Origin: Bacteroidales bacterium
GTDB lineage: Bacteria > Bacteroidota > Bacteroidia > Bacteroidales > UBA932
Assembly: GCA_017504965.1 (NCBI GenBank)
Contig: JAFVQD010000007.1
Coordinates: 1-63,923 of the forward strand
DNA: 63,923 nt
Direction of reading: 5' to 3'
Of this stretch, positions 46,149 to 54,454 are shown piece after piece (within the stretch, counting starts at the first letter, position 1; each line of letters begins with the position of its first letter). The translations under genes and the position numbers were made by a program. A model generated the notes under the pieces. That model was not told where the DNA came from. It searched no databases and saw only the letters and a program-made list of their open reading frames with translations.

Positions 46149-46215
46149 TAAACGTATATCACACAGGTCATAATTTTTTATAAAAACGGGGTGTTTGTTT
46201 TGACACCCCGTTTTT
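46149..46215 (+). ncRNA. Candidate small RNA (about 65 nt)
   Basis: From the predicted start at about 46149, a transcript would run about 35 nt (GTAAACGTATATCACACAGG and onward) into a strong terminator hairpin ending near 46215. There is no coding potential. The same hairpin can also terminate ahcY on the other strand, so the plus-strand promoter may instead reduce read-through. The ends are inferred. Confidence 0.4.
46183..46214. terminator. Bidirectional terminator after ahcY
   Basis: AAAACGGGGTGT (46183-46194) pairs perfectly with ACACCCCGTTTT (46203-46214) around an 8-nt loop. T-runs flank it on both strands, giving a terminator for ahcY (minus, stop at 46215) and for the plus-strand RNA. 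Confidence 0.9.
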
Positions 46216-47465
46216 TATATTCCAAGATACTCTTTCTGCTCTCGTGTCAGAGAATCAATCGAATACCCCCAGCTGTCAAGTTTCATCCTGGCTACCTTAT
46301 CATCGATCTGCCCGGGTATCTCAAACGCCATCTTACCAGGCTCACCTTTCACCCCTTTGAAGTGTTCCACCACATACTGTGCACTCAATGCCTGTATAGC
46401 GAAACTCATATCCATAATCTCTGCAGGATGGCCATCCCCGGATGCAAGATTCACCAGACGCCCCTCAGCTATGATATATACCCAATGTCCGTCCTCAAAT
46501 CTGTACCCCATAATATTCTCTCTTGCGAGTCTGCTCTCTACACAAATCTTTTTGATGGTAGCCACATCCACTTCGCAGTCAAAATGTCCGGCATTACAGC
46601 AGATAGCCCCATCCTTCATATTTCGGAAATGTCTCTCCACGATCACATCAGAGCAGCCTGTCACTGTCACAAATATATCTCCTAGAGGAGCAGCCTGATC
46701 CATAGTCATCACTTTGAATCCATCCATTACAGCCTCTATAGCCTTTACGGGATCCACTTCTGTTACAATTACAGATGCACCTAACCCTTTTGCCCTCATT
46801 GCTACACCCTTACCACACCATCCATAACCGGCTACGACCACAGTTTTACCGGCTACGATAAGGTTTGTGGTTCTGTTTATACCATTCCACACAGACTGAC
46901 CTGTCCCATATCTGTTGTCAAAAAGATACTTGCACTTGGCATTATTCACCAGCATCATAGGGAACTGAAGCTTGCACTCCTTATCCATAGCCAATAGTCT
47001 CATAATACCGGTAGTGGTCTCCTCGCATCCCCCTATAACATTAGGTATAAGGTGAGGATACTCTGTATGAAGCATATGGACCAGATCACCACCATCATCA
47101 ATAATCAGATTCGGGCCTGCTTCCAAAACTTTTGAAAGGTGTCTGTGATACTCATCCGGAGTACAATCATACCAGGCAAAGACATTTAGTCCATCGTGCA
47201 CAAGTGCAGCCGCCACGTCATCCTGTGTAGAAAGAGGATTGCTCCCTGTCACATACATCTGGGCTCCACCGGAAGCGAGCACCTTGCACAGATATGCAGT
47301 TTTTGCCTCCAGGTGAATTGAAAGTGTTACTTTCAACCCTATGAACGGCTGATTCTTAATAAAATCCTGCTCTATCGCCCTCAAAAGCGGCATATTGCCC
47401 CTCACCCACTCTATTTTTCTTTTTCCACTCTCCCAGAGAGCCAAATCTCTAATTTCTGAAGCCAT
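46215..47465 (-). CDS. ahcY: Adenosylhomocysteinase
   Basis: This enzyme splits S-adenosylhomocysteine to adenosine and homocysteine, keeping methylation running. The 416-residue protein has ETKTAYL-type substrate residues (HLEAKTAYLCKVLA), DDGGDLVHMLH, NRYGTGQSVWNGI and the NAD Rossmann motif AGYGWCGKGVAMRAKGLGA. It lacks the insertion of the longer type, and it ends with KMAFEIPGQIDDKVARMKLDSWG as expected. It is followed by a strong terminator. Confidence 0.95.
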   Translation of the reverse strand: MASEIRDLALWESGKRKIEWVRGNMPLLRAIEQDFIKNQPFIGLKVTLSIHLEAKTAYLCKVLASGGAQMYVTGSNPLSTQDDVAAALVHDGLNVFAWYDCTPDEYHRHLSKVLEAGPNLIIDDGGDLVHMLHTEYPHLIPNVIGGCEETTTGIMRLLAMDKECKLQFPMMLVNNAKCKYLFDNRYGTGQSVWNGINRTTNLIVAGKTVVVAGYGWCGKGVAMRAKGLGASVIVTEVDPVKAIEAVMDGFKVMTMDQAAPLGDIFVTVTGCSDVIVERHFRNMKDGAICCNAGHFDCEVDVATIKKICVESRLARENIMGYRFEDGHWVYIIAEGRLVNLASGDGHPAEIMDMSFAIQALSAQYVVEHFKGVKGEPGKMAFEIPGQIDDKVARMKLDSWGYSIDSLTREQKEYLGI

Positions 47466-47468
47466 ATA

Positions 47469-48416
47469 TTATAACATTTTTCTTTTTTTGAATACTACGA
47501 GGGTCACCCCTATAGTGACCAACATAATCCCTACCAGGGCCACAAATGCCCAACTCTTGTCCATAAAAGGGAGATGAATATTCATACCATATACAGATGC
47601 GACGAGAGTGGGTGGCATCAGAAGCAGTGACACCAGTGTAAACACTTTCATAATCCTGTTCTGTTCGAGGTTAATCAAGCCGACTACTGTATTAAGCAAA
47701 TAATCAAGTCTCTCGAAACTGAAATTGGTATGGTTTATAAGGGATCCGATGTCTTTGTTTATGACACCGAGCTTGGTATATACATCTCTAGGGAACTTGT
47801 CACTCTTGAGGATAGCAGATATCATCCTCTGCTTGTCGACAATATTCTCTCTCACCAACATGGTATTATCCTGCAGCTGATTGATATCCAAAAGGAAATC
47901 CTCATTTACATCTTTCCCTGTACTTGCTTTCTTACTGTATGTGTCAAGCTCTTTAGCCATAAGCTCGATCATATCTGCATCGAGGTCGATACGATTCTCC
48001 AATATACCTACGAAGACGTGATAGCCTGTAGGATAAAGCTTGCTGTGAATCTGTATCTTCCTCTGTATATCTACAAAGGTTCTCAAATTGGCTTGACGGA
48101 TAGAGACAAGAATACCTTCACACAAAATGAAAGATATAGCCTCCATAGAGTAGTCGTCAGGGCCGGGGATAAGGAAGTTTGTATTTACGAAGATAGATGT
48201 CTCGGTCTCAGAATAACGTGATGATGACTCGATCTCCTCAGCCTGTGCTCTGGACTGAAGTGTTGTCTCCAGGAACTCCTCTACCTCCCTCTTCTCCTCA
48301 CCTGTGGGTGCATATAGGTCTATCCACAATACATCATCAAAACCCAACTCTTTAAGGAGGGTCATATCTTCAGATGGAACTATACGTCTGTCTTCTTTGT
48401 AAAAAATTTGAATCAT
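47469..48416 (-). CDS. corA: Magnesium/cobalt transporter CorA family
   Basis: This divalent-cation channel is a 315-residue protein. The cytoplasmic funnel is N-terminal, the long stalk helix (about 215-250) follows, and two C-terminal membrane helices come last. The selectivity motif YGMN is at 276-279, with positively charged residues at the very end. The length is standard. A 228-bp leader region with strong pairing precedes it (see the leader feature), and ahcY follows 3 bp downstream. Confidence 0.93.
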   Translation of the reverse strand: MIQIFYKEDRRIVPSEDMTLLKELGFDDVLWIDLYAPTGEEKREVEEFLETTLQSRAQAEEIESSSRYSETETSIFVNTNFLIPGPDDYSMEAISFILCEGILVSIRQANLRTFVDIQRKIQIHSKLYPTGYHVFVGILENRIDLDADMIELMAKELDTYSKKASTGKDVNEDFLLDINQLQDNTMLVRENIVDKQRMISAILKSDKFPRDVYTKLGVINKDIGSLINHTNFSFERLDYLLNTVVGLINLEQNRIMKVFTLVSLLLMPPTLVASVYGMNIHLPFMDKSWAFVALVGIMLVTIGVTLVVFKKRKML

Positions 48417-48419
48417 GAT

Positions 48420-48596
48420 TTCCGAGTTTAACAGGTTGATAATTGGCTAACGGTACAGCTGGTGTACAATTCAGGCAACTACCATCGGACTCGGAATTTG
48501 GAAAGATCAAACAGAGCAGTTATGGACGAATGCACCCACGCCCATACACCCTGAAGCGTATATAACCCTAATGCAACTCGAACCATAATCGTCCAT
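48420..48596 (-). promoter_or_regulatory. Structured leader upstream of corA
   Basis: Two long-range helices are visible. TTCCGAGT (48420-48427) pairs with ACTCGGAA (48489-48496), and ATGGACGA (48522-48529) pairs with TCGTCCAT (48589-48596). Inside the second, ACGC/GCGT and TGCA segments also pair, and a competing TTATGG/CCATAA pairing (48520-48525 with 48583-48588) overlaps the second helix. Inside the first, GTAC repeats form a small hairpin (48453-48467). The corA ATG is 4 bp after the end of the first helix. The arrangement fits a switchable leader such as an ion sensor, but no known riboswitch consensus is recognised. Confidence 0.4.
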
Positions 48597-48626
48597 TTTA
48601 TTCTTAAGTTTTAATGTTTCAACCGA

Positions 48627-48634
48627 CAAAAGTA
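48627..48634 (-). promoter_or_regulatory. -7 box for the corA leader
   Basis: Minus-strand TACTTTTG matches TAnnTTTG. Transcription from about 48622 would give a leader of about 205 nt, the longest in the window for a coding gene. Confidence 0.5.
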
Positions 48635-48644
48635 ATAACTTTAT

Positions 48645-49238
48645 TTAAAAAACAAGGTGTTCAAGAAGAATTTTAACACCTATTATCATTAAAATCACCC
48701 CACCGATGAGTTCTGGTCTGTTTCCAAGTTTGTCTCCAAGAGATCTCCCACCATTCAGACCTATATAGGATGCAAGTGCTGTAAAAAAGAAAATTGAGAA
48801 GATTCCTACAGCGATTTTCACCGAAGAGAGCGATACCATAGCGAGTGAGATACCCACAGCCAGGGCATCTATACTGGTAGCCACAGCCAGCAAAACCAGA
48901 TTCCCGGCATTGAGAAGATCTGACTTTGACCTGGCACACTCATCACAGCACCCGTTTCTCTTAGGCTTCAACCCCTCCATAATCATATTGACACCTATAT
49001 ATCCCAAAAGGAGGAATGCGATCCAATGATCTATCTTCTCTATATAAGAATAAAGCTCTGTTCCGAGGATCCACCCCAGAAAGGTGAATCCTGCCTGAAA
49101 CAGAGCAAAAGTCAAAAATATTTTAGTGGTCTGACCGACACTGGGTCTTCTCTTCATACATACACCACCTGTCAAAGAGACTGCGAAAGTATCAAAACAG
49201 AGGCTGACACCTATGAGAAGAAGCTCAATATAAGTCAT
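48645..49238 (-). CDS. mntP: Manganese efflux pump MntP
   Basis: This six-helix protein exports Mn2+. The 197-residue protein has acidic residues in the helices (DTFAVSLTGG at the start, SIDALAVGIS in the second half) as in MntP. A cytoplasmic Cys-rich loop (CCDECARSK, about 98-105) is less usual. It begins 5 bp after the symporter stop and closes the murK-murQ-recR-symporter-mntP run. corA lies just beyond the leader region. Confidence 0.93.
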   Translation of the reverse strand: MTYIELLLIGVSLCFDTFAVSLTGGVCMKRRPSVGQTTKIFLTFALFQAGFTFLGWILGTELYSYIEKIDHWIAFLLLGYIGVNMIMEGLKPKRNGCCDECARSKSDLLNAGNLVLLAVATSIDALAVGISLAMVSLSSVKIAVGIFSIFFFTALASYIGLNGGRSLGDKLGNRPELIGGVILMIIGVKILLEHLVF

Positions 49239-49243
49239 ACATA

Positions 49244-50743
49244 CTATTTCTTTCTAAACAGCCACATTCCGAAGAATGTCAAAAGACCATTTACAATAAG
49301 AAGTGTAAATCCGAGGTCGAAACCGAAGTATCTTTTTCCGAAGAAATTTATCAGGAAGCAAAGGACAGGTGCCGCTACAGCTATATAAGGGGTAGCTTTG
49401 TCCATCACTTTGTATTTGGTAAGGATTCCGAAGAAGAAGATACCCAATAGAGGTCCGTAGGTATATGAAGCGAGTTTATATACAAGATTTACTACAGCAT
49501 CATTACTTACGATAAACAGCACAAGGATTATCAGGAAGAAAAGGAGAGTGAATCCCGCATGGATCTTCTTCCTCATAGACTCCTTCTTAGCCTCTGTAAG
49601 ATCTGTTCTGGTATTGAAACCTGCAAAATCGACACAGAATGAGGTAGTAAGAGATGTAAGTGCACCACCTGCACTTGGATAAGAAGCTGAGATTAGGCCG
49701 ATCAAAAATACCACACCGATACCTACTCCCAGATAATTGCTGGCGATAGTTGGGAACATATCATCGGTCTTAGTAATACCCAAAGCCTCAAAGCCTCCCA
49801 TATGTGCTACATAGATAGAAAGGATGGCACCCAAAAGGAGGAAGAAATAGTTTGCTACCACAGCGATAACTGAAGTGGTATACATATTCTTCTGTGCAGA
49901 TTTGATATCTTTACAAGCAAGACTCTTCTGAATCATACCCTGATCCAAACCGGTCATAGCTACAGTCATAAAGATACCTGCCACAAACTGCTTGACTGCA
50001 TTTGTACCTGTTCCCCATCTCCAGTCAAAGAGATTGCAGAATTTGGTACCTTCGATAGCAGGATTTTCTGTGCTTGCCACAGCTGAAACCATCTGGCCAA
50101 AACTCCAGCCCATCTCTTTACAGATAGTGAAGATGGTAAAGAAAACTGCCAATAGCATAAATGTGGTCTGAAGCACGTCTGTCCAGATAATGGTTTTGAC
50201 ACCACCCTTATATGTATAGAAGTACAATAGCATCAGGAACACCAGCGTCACTATACTGAACCCGACCAAATCACTGCCAAGCAGTCCTTTGGGCAAGAAA
50301 GCAAACAACACCAGCACTACAACAAATATTCTTACAGCTGCTCCGAGCACTCTCGATATCATAAATACCACAGTACCGGTTTTATATGAATTGACACCAA
50401 ATCTATCACCCAGATATGAGTAGATAGAGGTTACATTCATTTTATAATAAAGTGGCAACAACACCTTGGCTATCACTATGTAACCACCTACAAAGCCAAA
50501 TACCAAAGGCATATAGTAAAAGTTCTGTGCCAATACGTTACCTGGCACAGAGACAAATGTCACACCTGAAATCGATGTACCCACCATACCGTAGGCTACA
50601 ACAAACCAAGGCGCTTTTCTATCTCCTGAGAAAAAAGAGTTGCTTCCGGCTTTCTTGCTTGTCATCCAAGAGATGAAGAACAGCAACACTGTGTAAGCAG
50701 CGAATGCCAGAAGGAAAATGTAAAGAGGAAATTCGTGTCTCAT
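49244..50743 (-). CDS. Sodium:solute symporter (SSS family)
   Basis: This Na+-coupled inner-membrane importer is a 499-residue protein with about 13 helices and the SSS core SWMTSKKAGSNSFFSGDRKAPWF, GTSISGVTFVSVPG and YTYKGGVKTIIWTDVLQT, with the Na+-site region SASYPSAGGALTSLTTSF. The substrate cannot be read from the sequence. Its place 13 bp after recR and downstream of murK-murQ suggests MurNAc, sialic acid or another wall-derived sugar. Confidence 0.9.
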   Translation of the reverse strand: MRHEFPLYIFLLAFAAYTVLLFFISWMTSKKAGSNSFFSGDRKAPWFVVAYGMVGTSISGVTFVSVPGNVLAQNFYYMPLVFGFVGGYIVIAKVLLPLYYKMNVTSIYSYLGDRFGVNSYKTGTVVFMISRVLGAAVRIFVVVLVLFAFLPKGLLGSDLVGFSIVTLVFLMLLYFYTYKGGVKTIIWTDVLQTTFMLLAVFFTIFTICKEMGWSFGQMVSAVASTENPAIEGTKFCNLFDWRWGTGTNAVKQFVAGIFMTVAMTGLDQGMIQKSLACKDIKSAQKNMYTTSVIAVVANYFFLLLGAILSIYVAHMGGFEALGITKTDDMFPTIASNYLGVGIGVVFLIGLISASYPSAGGALTSLTTSFCVDFAGFNTRTDLTEAKKESMRKKIHAGFTLLFFLIILVLFIVSNDAVVNLVYKLASYTYGPLLGIFFFGILTKYKVMDKATPYIAVAAPVLCFLINFFGKRYFGFDLGFTLLIVNGLLTFFGMWLFRKK

Positions 50744-50756
50744 ATAGTTTAATTAG

Positions 50757-51377
50757 TTAAATTTCAGGTGAAAAAATCTGCCTGTTGGCAATAGACTTTC
50801 CAAGTGTAAGCTGATCTGTATACTCCAGATCATCACCAAAAGCGACCCCTCTGGCTATGGTTGTAATCTTGACATTCATCGGTGACAACACCTTATACAG
50901 GTAAAAAGAGGTGGTTTCACCCTCCATACCGGTACTCAATGCCAATATAACCTCATCCACCCGGGCCCCCTCCACCCTTCTGCACAACGCATCAATGGGC
51001 AAATCCGCTGGTCCTATACCGTCCATCGGTGATATCACACCACCCAGTACATGGTATACACCCCTATACTCACCTGTAGCCTCGATACTTAGTACATCCC
51101 TCAGGCTCTCCACCACACATATGGTTCTGTGGTCTCTCCTCTGGTCTGCACATACAGAACATTTCGGTCCATCGGAAATCATATTGCACTCAGTGCAATA
51201 TTTTATCTCCCTTCTCATAGAGACAATAGAGTTTCCGAACCTTTCTACATTCTCTACCGGCTGCTTTAGTAAGTATAGCGCAAAACGCAGTGCACTCTTT
51301 TTACCGATACCCGGCAATGATGAGAGTTGCTCCACTGCGTCTTGCAACAATTTATTCCCCACTGGAGAAAAATTCAT
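50757..51377 (-). CDS. recR: Recombination mediator RecR
   Basis: With RecO this protein loads RecA on gapped DNA. The 206-residue protein has the helix-hairpin-helix LPGIGKKSALRFALYLL (about 21-37), the Cys4 zinc finger (Cys61, 64, 73, 76) and a TOPRIM domain with VVESLRDVLSIEATGEYRGVYHVLGG. Length is standard. Its ATG overlaps the murQ stop as TAATG. Confidence 0.97.
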   Translation of the reverse strand: MNFSPVGNKLLQDAVEQLSSLPGIGKKSALRFALYLLKQPVENVERFGNSIVSMRREIKYCTECNMISDGPKCSVCADQRRDHRTICVVESLRDVLSIEATGEYRGVYHVLGGVISPMDGIGPADLPIDALCRRVEGARVDEVILALSTGMEGETTSFYLYKVLSPMNVKITTIARGVAFGDDLEYTDQLTLGKSIANRQIFSPEI

Positions 51378-52207
51378 TATTCTTCTTTCTTATTATTTGC
51401 GAAGTAGTAGTCTACAGCATTTCTGACAGAATGATGTTCGAACAATAGGAATTTTGCATAGTCATAATCCTTGATACCTGTCTCGTCCATAATCATCTTG
51501 GTACCTCTGTCGACAAGTTTGGCATTGGTAAGCTGCATATCCACCATCTTGTTACCTTTAACGTGACCCAATCTGATCATTACAGATGTAGAGATCATAT
51601 TAAGAACAAGTTTCTGAGCTGTACCTGATTTCATACGTGTACTACCTGTTACGAATTCAGGACCTACTACTGCCACGATAGGGATATCCACCTCATTTGC
51701 CACAGGTGCACCTGGGTTACAAGTGATACAAGCTGTCAAAAGACCATTTTTCTTAGCCTCTCTTACAGCACCGATAACATAAGGGGTAGTACCTGATGCA
51801 GCGATACCTACTACTGTATCGTTAGGGGTAGGACGATATGGAGCCATATCATTCCATCCACCTTCCAGGCTATCCTCTGCATCCTCAACAGCTTTTCTGA
51901 TAGCACCATCACCACCGGCGATAAGACCGATTACAAGATCAAATGGAGCACCGTATGTAGGTGGGATCTCAGATGCATCCAAAATACCAAGACGACCGCT
52001 GGTACCGGCACCAAGATAGAAAAGGCGACCACCTTTCTTCATTCTCTCTACGATACCCTCTACCAATTCAGTAATCTGAGGAATACATTTTTCCACTGCC
52101 AATGGAACATTTCTATCCTCTTTGTTCATATTTTCGAGAATCTCTCTCGTAGGCATTTTATCCAAGTCCTTGTAATTGGAAGCTTGTTCTGTAACTTTTG
52201 TAATCAT
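51377..52207 (-). CDS. murQ: N-acetylmuramic acid 6-phosphate etherase
   Basis: This enzyme converts MurNAc-6-phosphate to GlcNAc-6-phosphate and lactate in wall recycling. From MITKVTEQASN the protein is 276 residues. It has the SIS fold with LFYLGAGTSGRLGILDASEIPPTYG and VVGIAASGTTPYVIGA, the FVTGSTRMKSGTAQKLVLNM segment, and the acidic residues expected for the lyase. It starts 1 bp after the kinase stop. Confidence 0.96.
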   Translation of the reverse strand: MITKVTEQASNYKDLDKMPTREILENMNKEDRNVPLAVEKCIPQITELVEGIVERMKKGGRLFYLGAGTSGRLGILDASEIPPTYGAPFDLVIGLIAGGDGAIRKAVEDAEDSLEGGWNDMAPYRPTPNDTVVGIAASGTTPYVIGAVREAKKNGLLTACITCNPGAPVANEVDIPIVAVVGPEFVTGSTRMKSGTAQKLVLNMISTSVMIRLGHVKGNKMVDMQLTNAKLVDRGTKMIMDETGIKDYDYAKFLLFEHHSVRNAVDYYFANNKKEE

Positions 52208-52208
52208 A

Positions 52209-53048
52209 TTATATCTCTTCTTTATGATATTCAACTAGGCCATCAATAGGGCTCTTAATAATTTTGCCGACCTTCATACCCTGAGCAGCAGCGCTCTCCT
52301 CGATGATAGGACGATAATAGTAAGCGATAGAACCTACGAAATTCACTTCATTGTTCTGGTAATCGTAGTGAACGATATTACGCTTGAAGAACTCATCAAA
52401 ACTACTGCGTAGCAGATTGTGGATATAAGGATGCTCCTTAAATTCGTTCAGGAAAGGTGAAAATGAGGCCAGGAAACGGCTGGGAAGGCTCTCTCTGTAT
52501 ACTTTCTGTACGATAGCCATATAATCCAGGCCATATCTCTCTACAAATACATCCTCGATCTCTTTAGGAAGAAGACCTTTGATAAAATCTGAGATAAGAC
52601 GTTTGCCAAGATATCCTCCGGAAGCCTCGTCACCAAGGATAAAGCCACCTGCTCTGACATTTTTCACGATATCCTTACCATCATACATACAAGAGTTAGA
52701 ACCTGTGCCCAAGATACAAGCGATACCTGGTTTGTGTCCACAAAGAGCTCTTGCAGCAGCAAGCACATCCGATGCTGCGAAACATTCCGACTCAGGGAAC
52801 ACCTCTTTAAAATAACCTGACAATGCGCCGCAAACCTCTGGAGAAACTACACCGGCACCATAGAAATAAATTTCTTTCACACCATTGCCCAAAACTGGCA
52901 CAAGCTTGGTATTGAAAATATCCAGAATCTGTTCTCTGGTTTGAAATACAGGATTGATACCTTCGGTTGAGATCTCGATAACCGAACCATCTTCCTTAAT
53001 CGCTCTCCAATCCACTTTGGTAGAGCCGCTATCAGCTATTAATTGCAT
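52209..53048 (-). CDS. murK: BadF-type sugar kinase, likely MurNAc kinase (MurK)
   Basis: This kinase is predicted to phosphorylate MurNAc and/or GlcNAc from wall breakdown, feeding the etherase encoded next. The 279-residue protein has the ASKHA fold with the phosphate-1 loop IADSGSTKVDW, the phosphate-2 CILGTGSNSCMYDG, and GGFILGDEASGGYLGKRL typical of the N-acetylglucosamine/MurNAc kinase group. It has its own TAnnTTTG promoter and 1-bp spacing to murQ. GlcNAc kinase is the alternative. Confidence 0.88.
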   Translation of the reverse strand: MQLIADSGSTKVDWRAIKEDGSVIEISTEGINPVFQTREQILDIFNTKLVPVLGNGVKEIYFYGAGVVSPEVCGALSGYFKEVFPESECFAASDVLAAARALCGHKPGIACILGTGSNSCMYDGKDIVKNVRAGGFILGDEASGGYLGKRLISDFIKGLLPKEIEDVFVERYGLDYMAIVQKVYRESLPSRFLASFSPFLNEFKEHPYIHNLLRSSFDEFFKRNIVHYDYQNNEVNFVGSIAYYYRPIIEESAAAQGMKVGKIIKSPIDGLVEYHKEEI

Positions 53049-53088
53049 AAAAGATCTTTATATAAAGTATGTTAATATTAGCAAAATG

Positions 53089-53096
53089 CAAATTTA
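53089..53096 (-). promoter_or_regulatory. -7 box of the murK-murQ operon
   Basis: Minus-strand TAAATTTG matches TAnnTTTG. It separates this operon from the pyrG-pnuC run; the leader would be about 35 nt. Confidence 0.5.
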
Positions 53097-53645
53097 CAAA
53101 TTTCTCCAGTAATAAAAACCATAAATGGCAGAAAATGTGTAAAACAAATACAATAATGCTGTGGGGAACATCCCCTGATTACAAAACATTATCACACTGC
53201 ACACATTGACAATAACCCACAGTCCCCACTGCCATATCCAGGATTTGCTGAGCCAGTAAGTGGCCAGCAGGGAGAGTGATGTCACCAGTGAATCCAGAAA
53301 AGGCTGGGATGCATCAGTATAATCGCTCAACAGGAAGTAACTCACCAGGAATACCATCAGAGCCAAGACACCGGAGATAACAGCAGGACGCACCTCCATT
53401 CTGTTCACTACTAACGCCGAATCACCGGAAGCATCCCTCTTCCAGCAATATATACCATATACACTCATCAGCAGATAGTATATCTGATATGACATAGATG
53501 CATACAGATGCTCAGCCGCAAACAGATATATATATACCAGGGCCATAATTATCCCGATATACCACATCCTGTTATCGTGCTTGATTTCGTACCACAGGTA
53601 CAGTATACCGGTCACCAGACCGAATACCTCGACAAAAATATCCAT
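53094..53645 (-). CDS. pnuC: PnuC-type vitamin transporter
   Basis: This inner-membrane facilitator takes up nicotinamide riboside, or in some Bacteroidota thiamine. The 183-residue protein has about seven helices, the EVFGLVTGILYLWYEIKHD start and the YGIYCWKRD motif, and the late helix TYWLSKSWIWQWGLWVIVNV with the Trp-rich pocket of PnuC. It starts 5 bp after the glutaminyl cyclase stop. No TPP riboswitch is visible upstream, so the substrate is left open. Confidence 0.88.
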   Translation of the reverse strand: MDIFVEVFGLVTGILYLWYEIKHDNRMWYIGIIMALVYIYLFAAEHLYASMSYQIYYLLMSVYGIYCWKRDASGDSALVVNRMEVRPAVISGVLALMVFLVSYFLLSDYTDASQPFLDSLVTSLSLLATYWLSKSWIWQWGLWVIVNVCSVIMFCNQGMFPTALLYLFYTFSAIYGFYYWRNL

Positions 53646-53650
53646 CTTGC

Positions 53651-54448
53651 TTATTTAACTTCTATTAGAGAGATTTTGAATAATTTCGGCCAATTTTTCC
53701 CGGTAAGATAGACTGAACCATCCTTTTCGTCAAATGCTATACCGTTCAGCACATCAGTATTGGGTCTTCTCATAGCATATGGGAGGAGATTCCTGCAGTC
53801 TATCACACCCGTTACCATTCCATCTTCAGGATCTATAATCAGGATGGTATCTGTAGTGTATACATTAGCCCATATCTTTCCGTCTATATATTCCAGCTCA
53901 TTCAGATAATTTATCTTCTTCCCATTCAGAGTCACTGAGACAGACCTCTGCTCCATAAATGTAAGGGGATCCCTGAAATAGATCTTGTCCGACCCGTCAC
54001 TCATTATAAGGGATTTGCCATCAGTAGTCAACCCCCACCCCTCTCCGGGATTTCTCAGCTCCCCTATTTTCTTCATAGTGGAAATATCATATACGAAACA
54101 TACACTCTCCATCCAGGTAAGGACATATAGTCTGCCACCCAGAACGCACGACCCCTCCAGAAAGTACTTCTTCTCCACAGGCTGATAGTTCAACACCCTA
54201 CCTGTAGCAAGATCCACTTTTCTGACGGATGATTGTCCATACTGTCCGGTAGTCTCATACAATTCCCCTTTGTGAAAAAAGAGTCCCTGTGTATAGGCAT
54301 TCACATCGTGAGGATATGAACCCTCCACTTTAAGTCTGTAATTCCTGACTTTCTGCGCTTTTACATCTGAGCTGAAAGCACAAAAAATCACCGCCACAGC
54401 CACTAAAGCCGCTACGATGATTTTTGTAGTCTGTTTTTTATTCAACAC
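53651..54448 (-). CDS. Glutaminyl-peptide cyclotransferase (beta-propeller type)
   Basis: This enzyme forms pyroglutamate at N-terminal Gln of exported proteins. The 265-residue protein has one N-terminal signal/anchor helix (about 9-26). The five-bladed propeller family then shows YPHDVNAYTQGLFFHKGELYETTGQYG, VLTWMESVCFVYD, GLTTDGKSLIMSDGSDKI and LNELEYIDGKIWANVYTTD. These match the plant/bacterial type QC. In Bacteroidota it follows signal-peptidase cleavage, which often exposes Gln. It lies 6 bp after pyrG. Confidence 0.93.
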   Translation of the reverse strand: MLNKKQTTKIIVAALVAVAVIFCAFSSDVKAQKVRNYRLKVEGSYPHDVNAYTQGLFFHKGELYETTGQYGQSSVRKVDLATGRVLNYQPVEKKYFLEGSCVLGGRLYVLTWMESVCFVYDISTMKKIGELRNPGEGWGLTTDGKSLIMSDGSDKIYFRDPLTFMEQRSVSVTLNGKKINYLNELEYIDGKIWANVYTTDTILIIDPEDGMVTGVIDCRNLLPYAMRRPNTDVLNGIAFDEKDGSVYLTGKNWPKLFKISLIEVK

Positions 54449-54454
54449 TATATC

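Noticed and set aside
53094-53645. TPP riboswitch before pnuC
   Set aside because: The gene starts 5 bp after the upstream stop, and no TPP consensus (CTGAGA) is seen in front of it or of pyrG.
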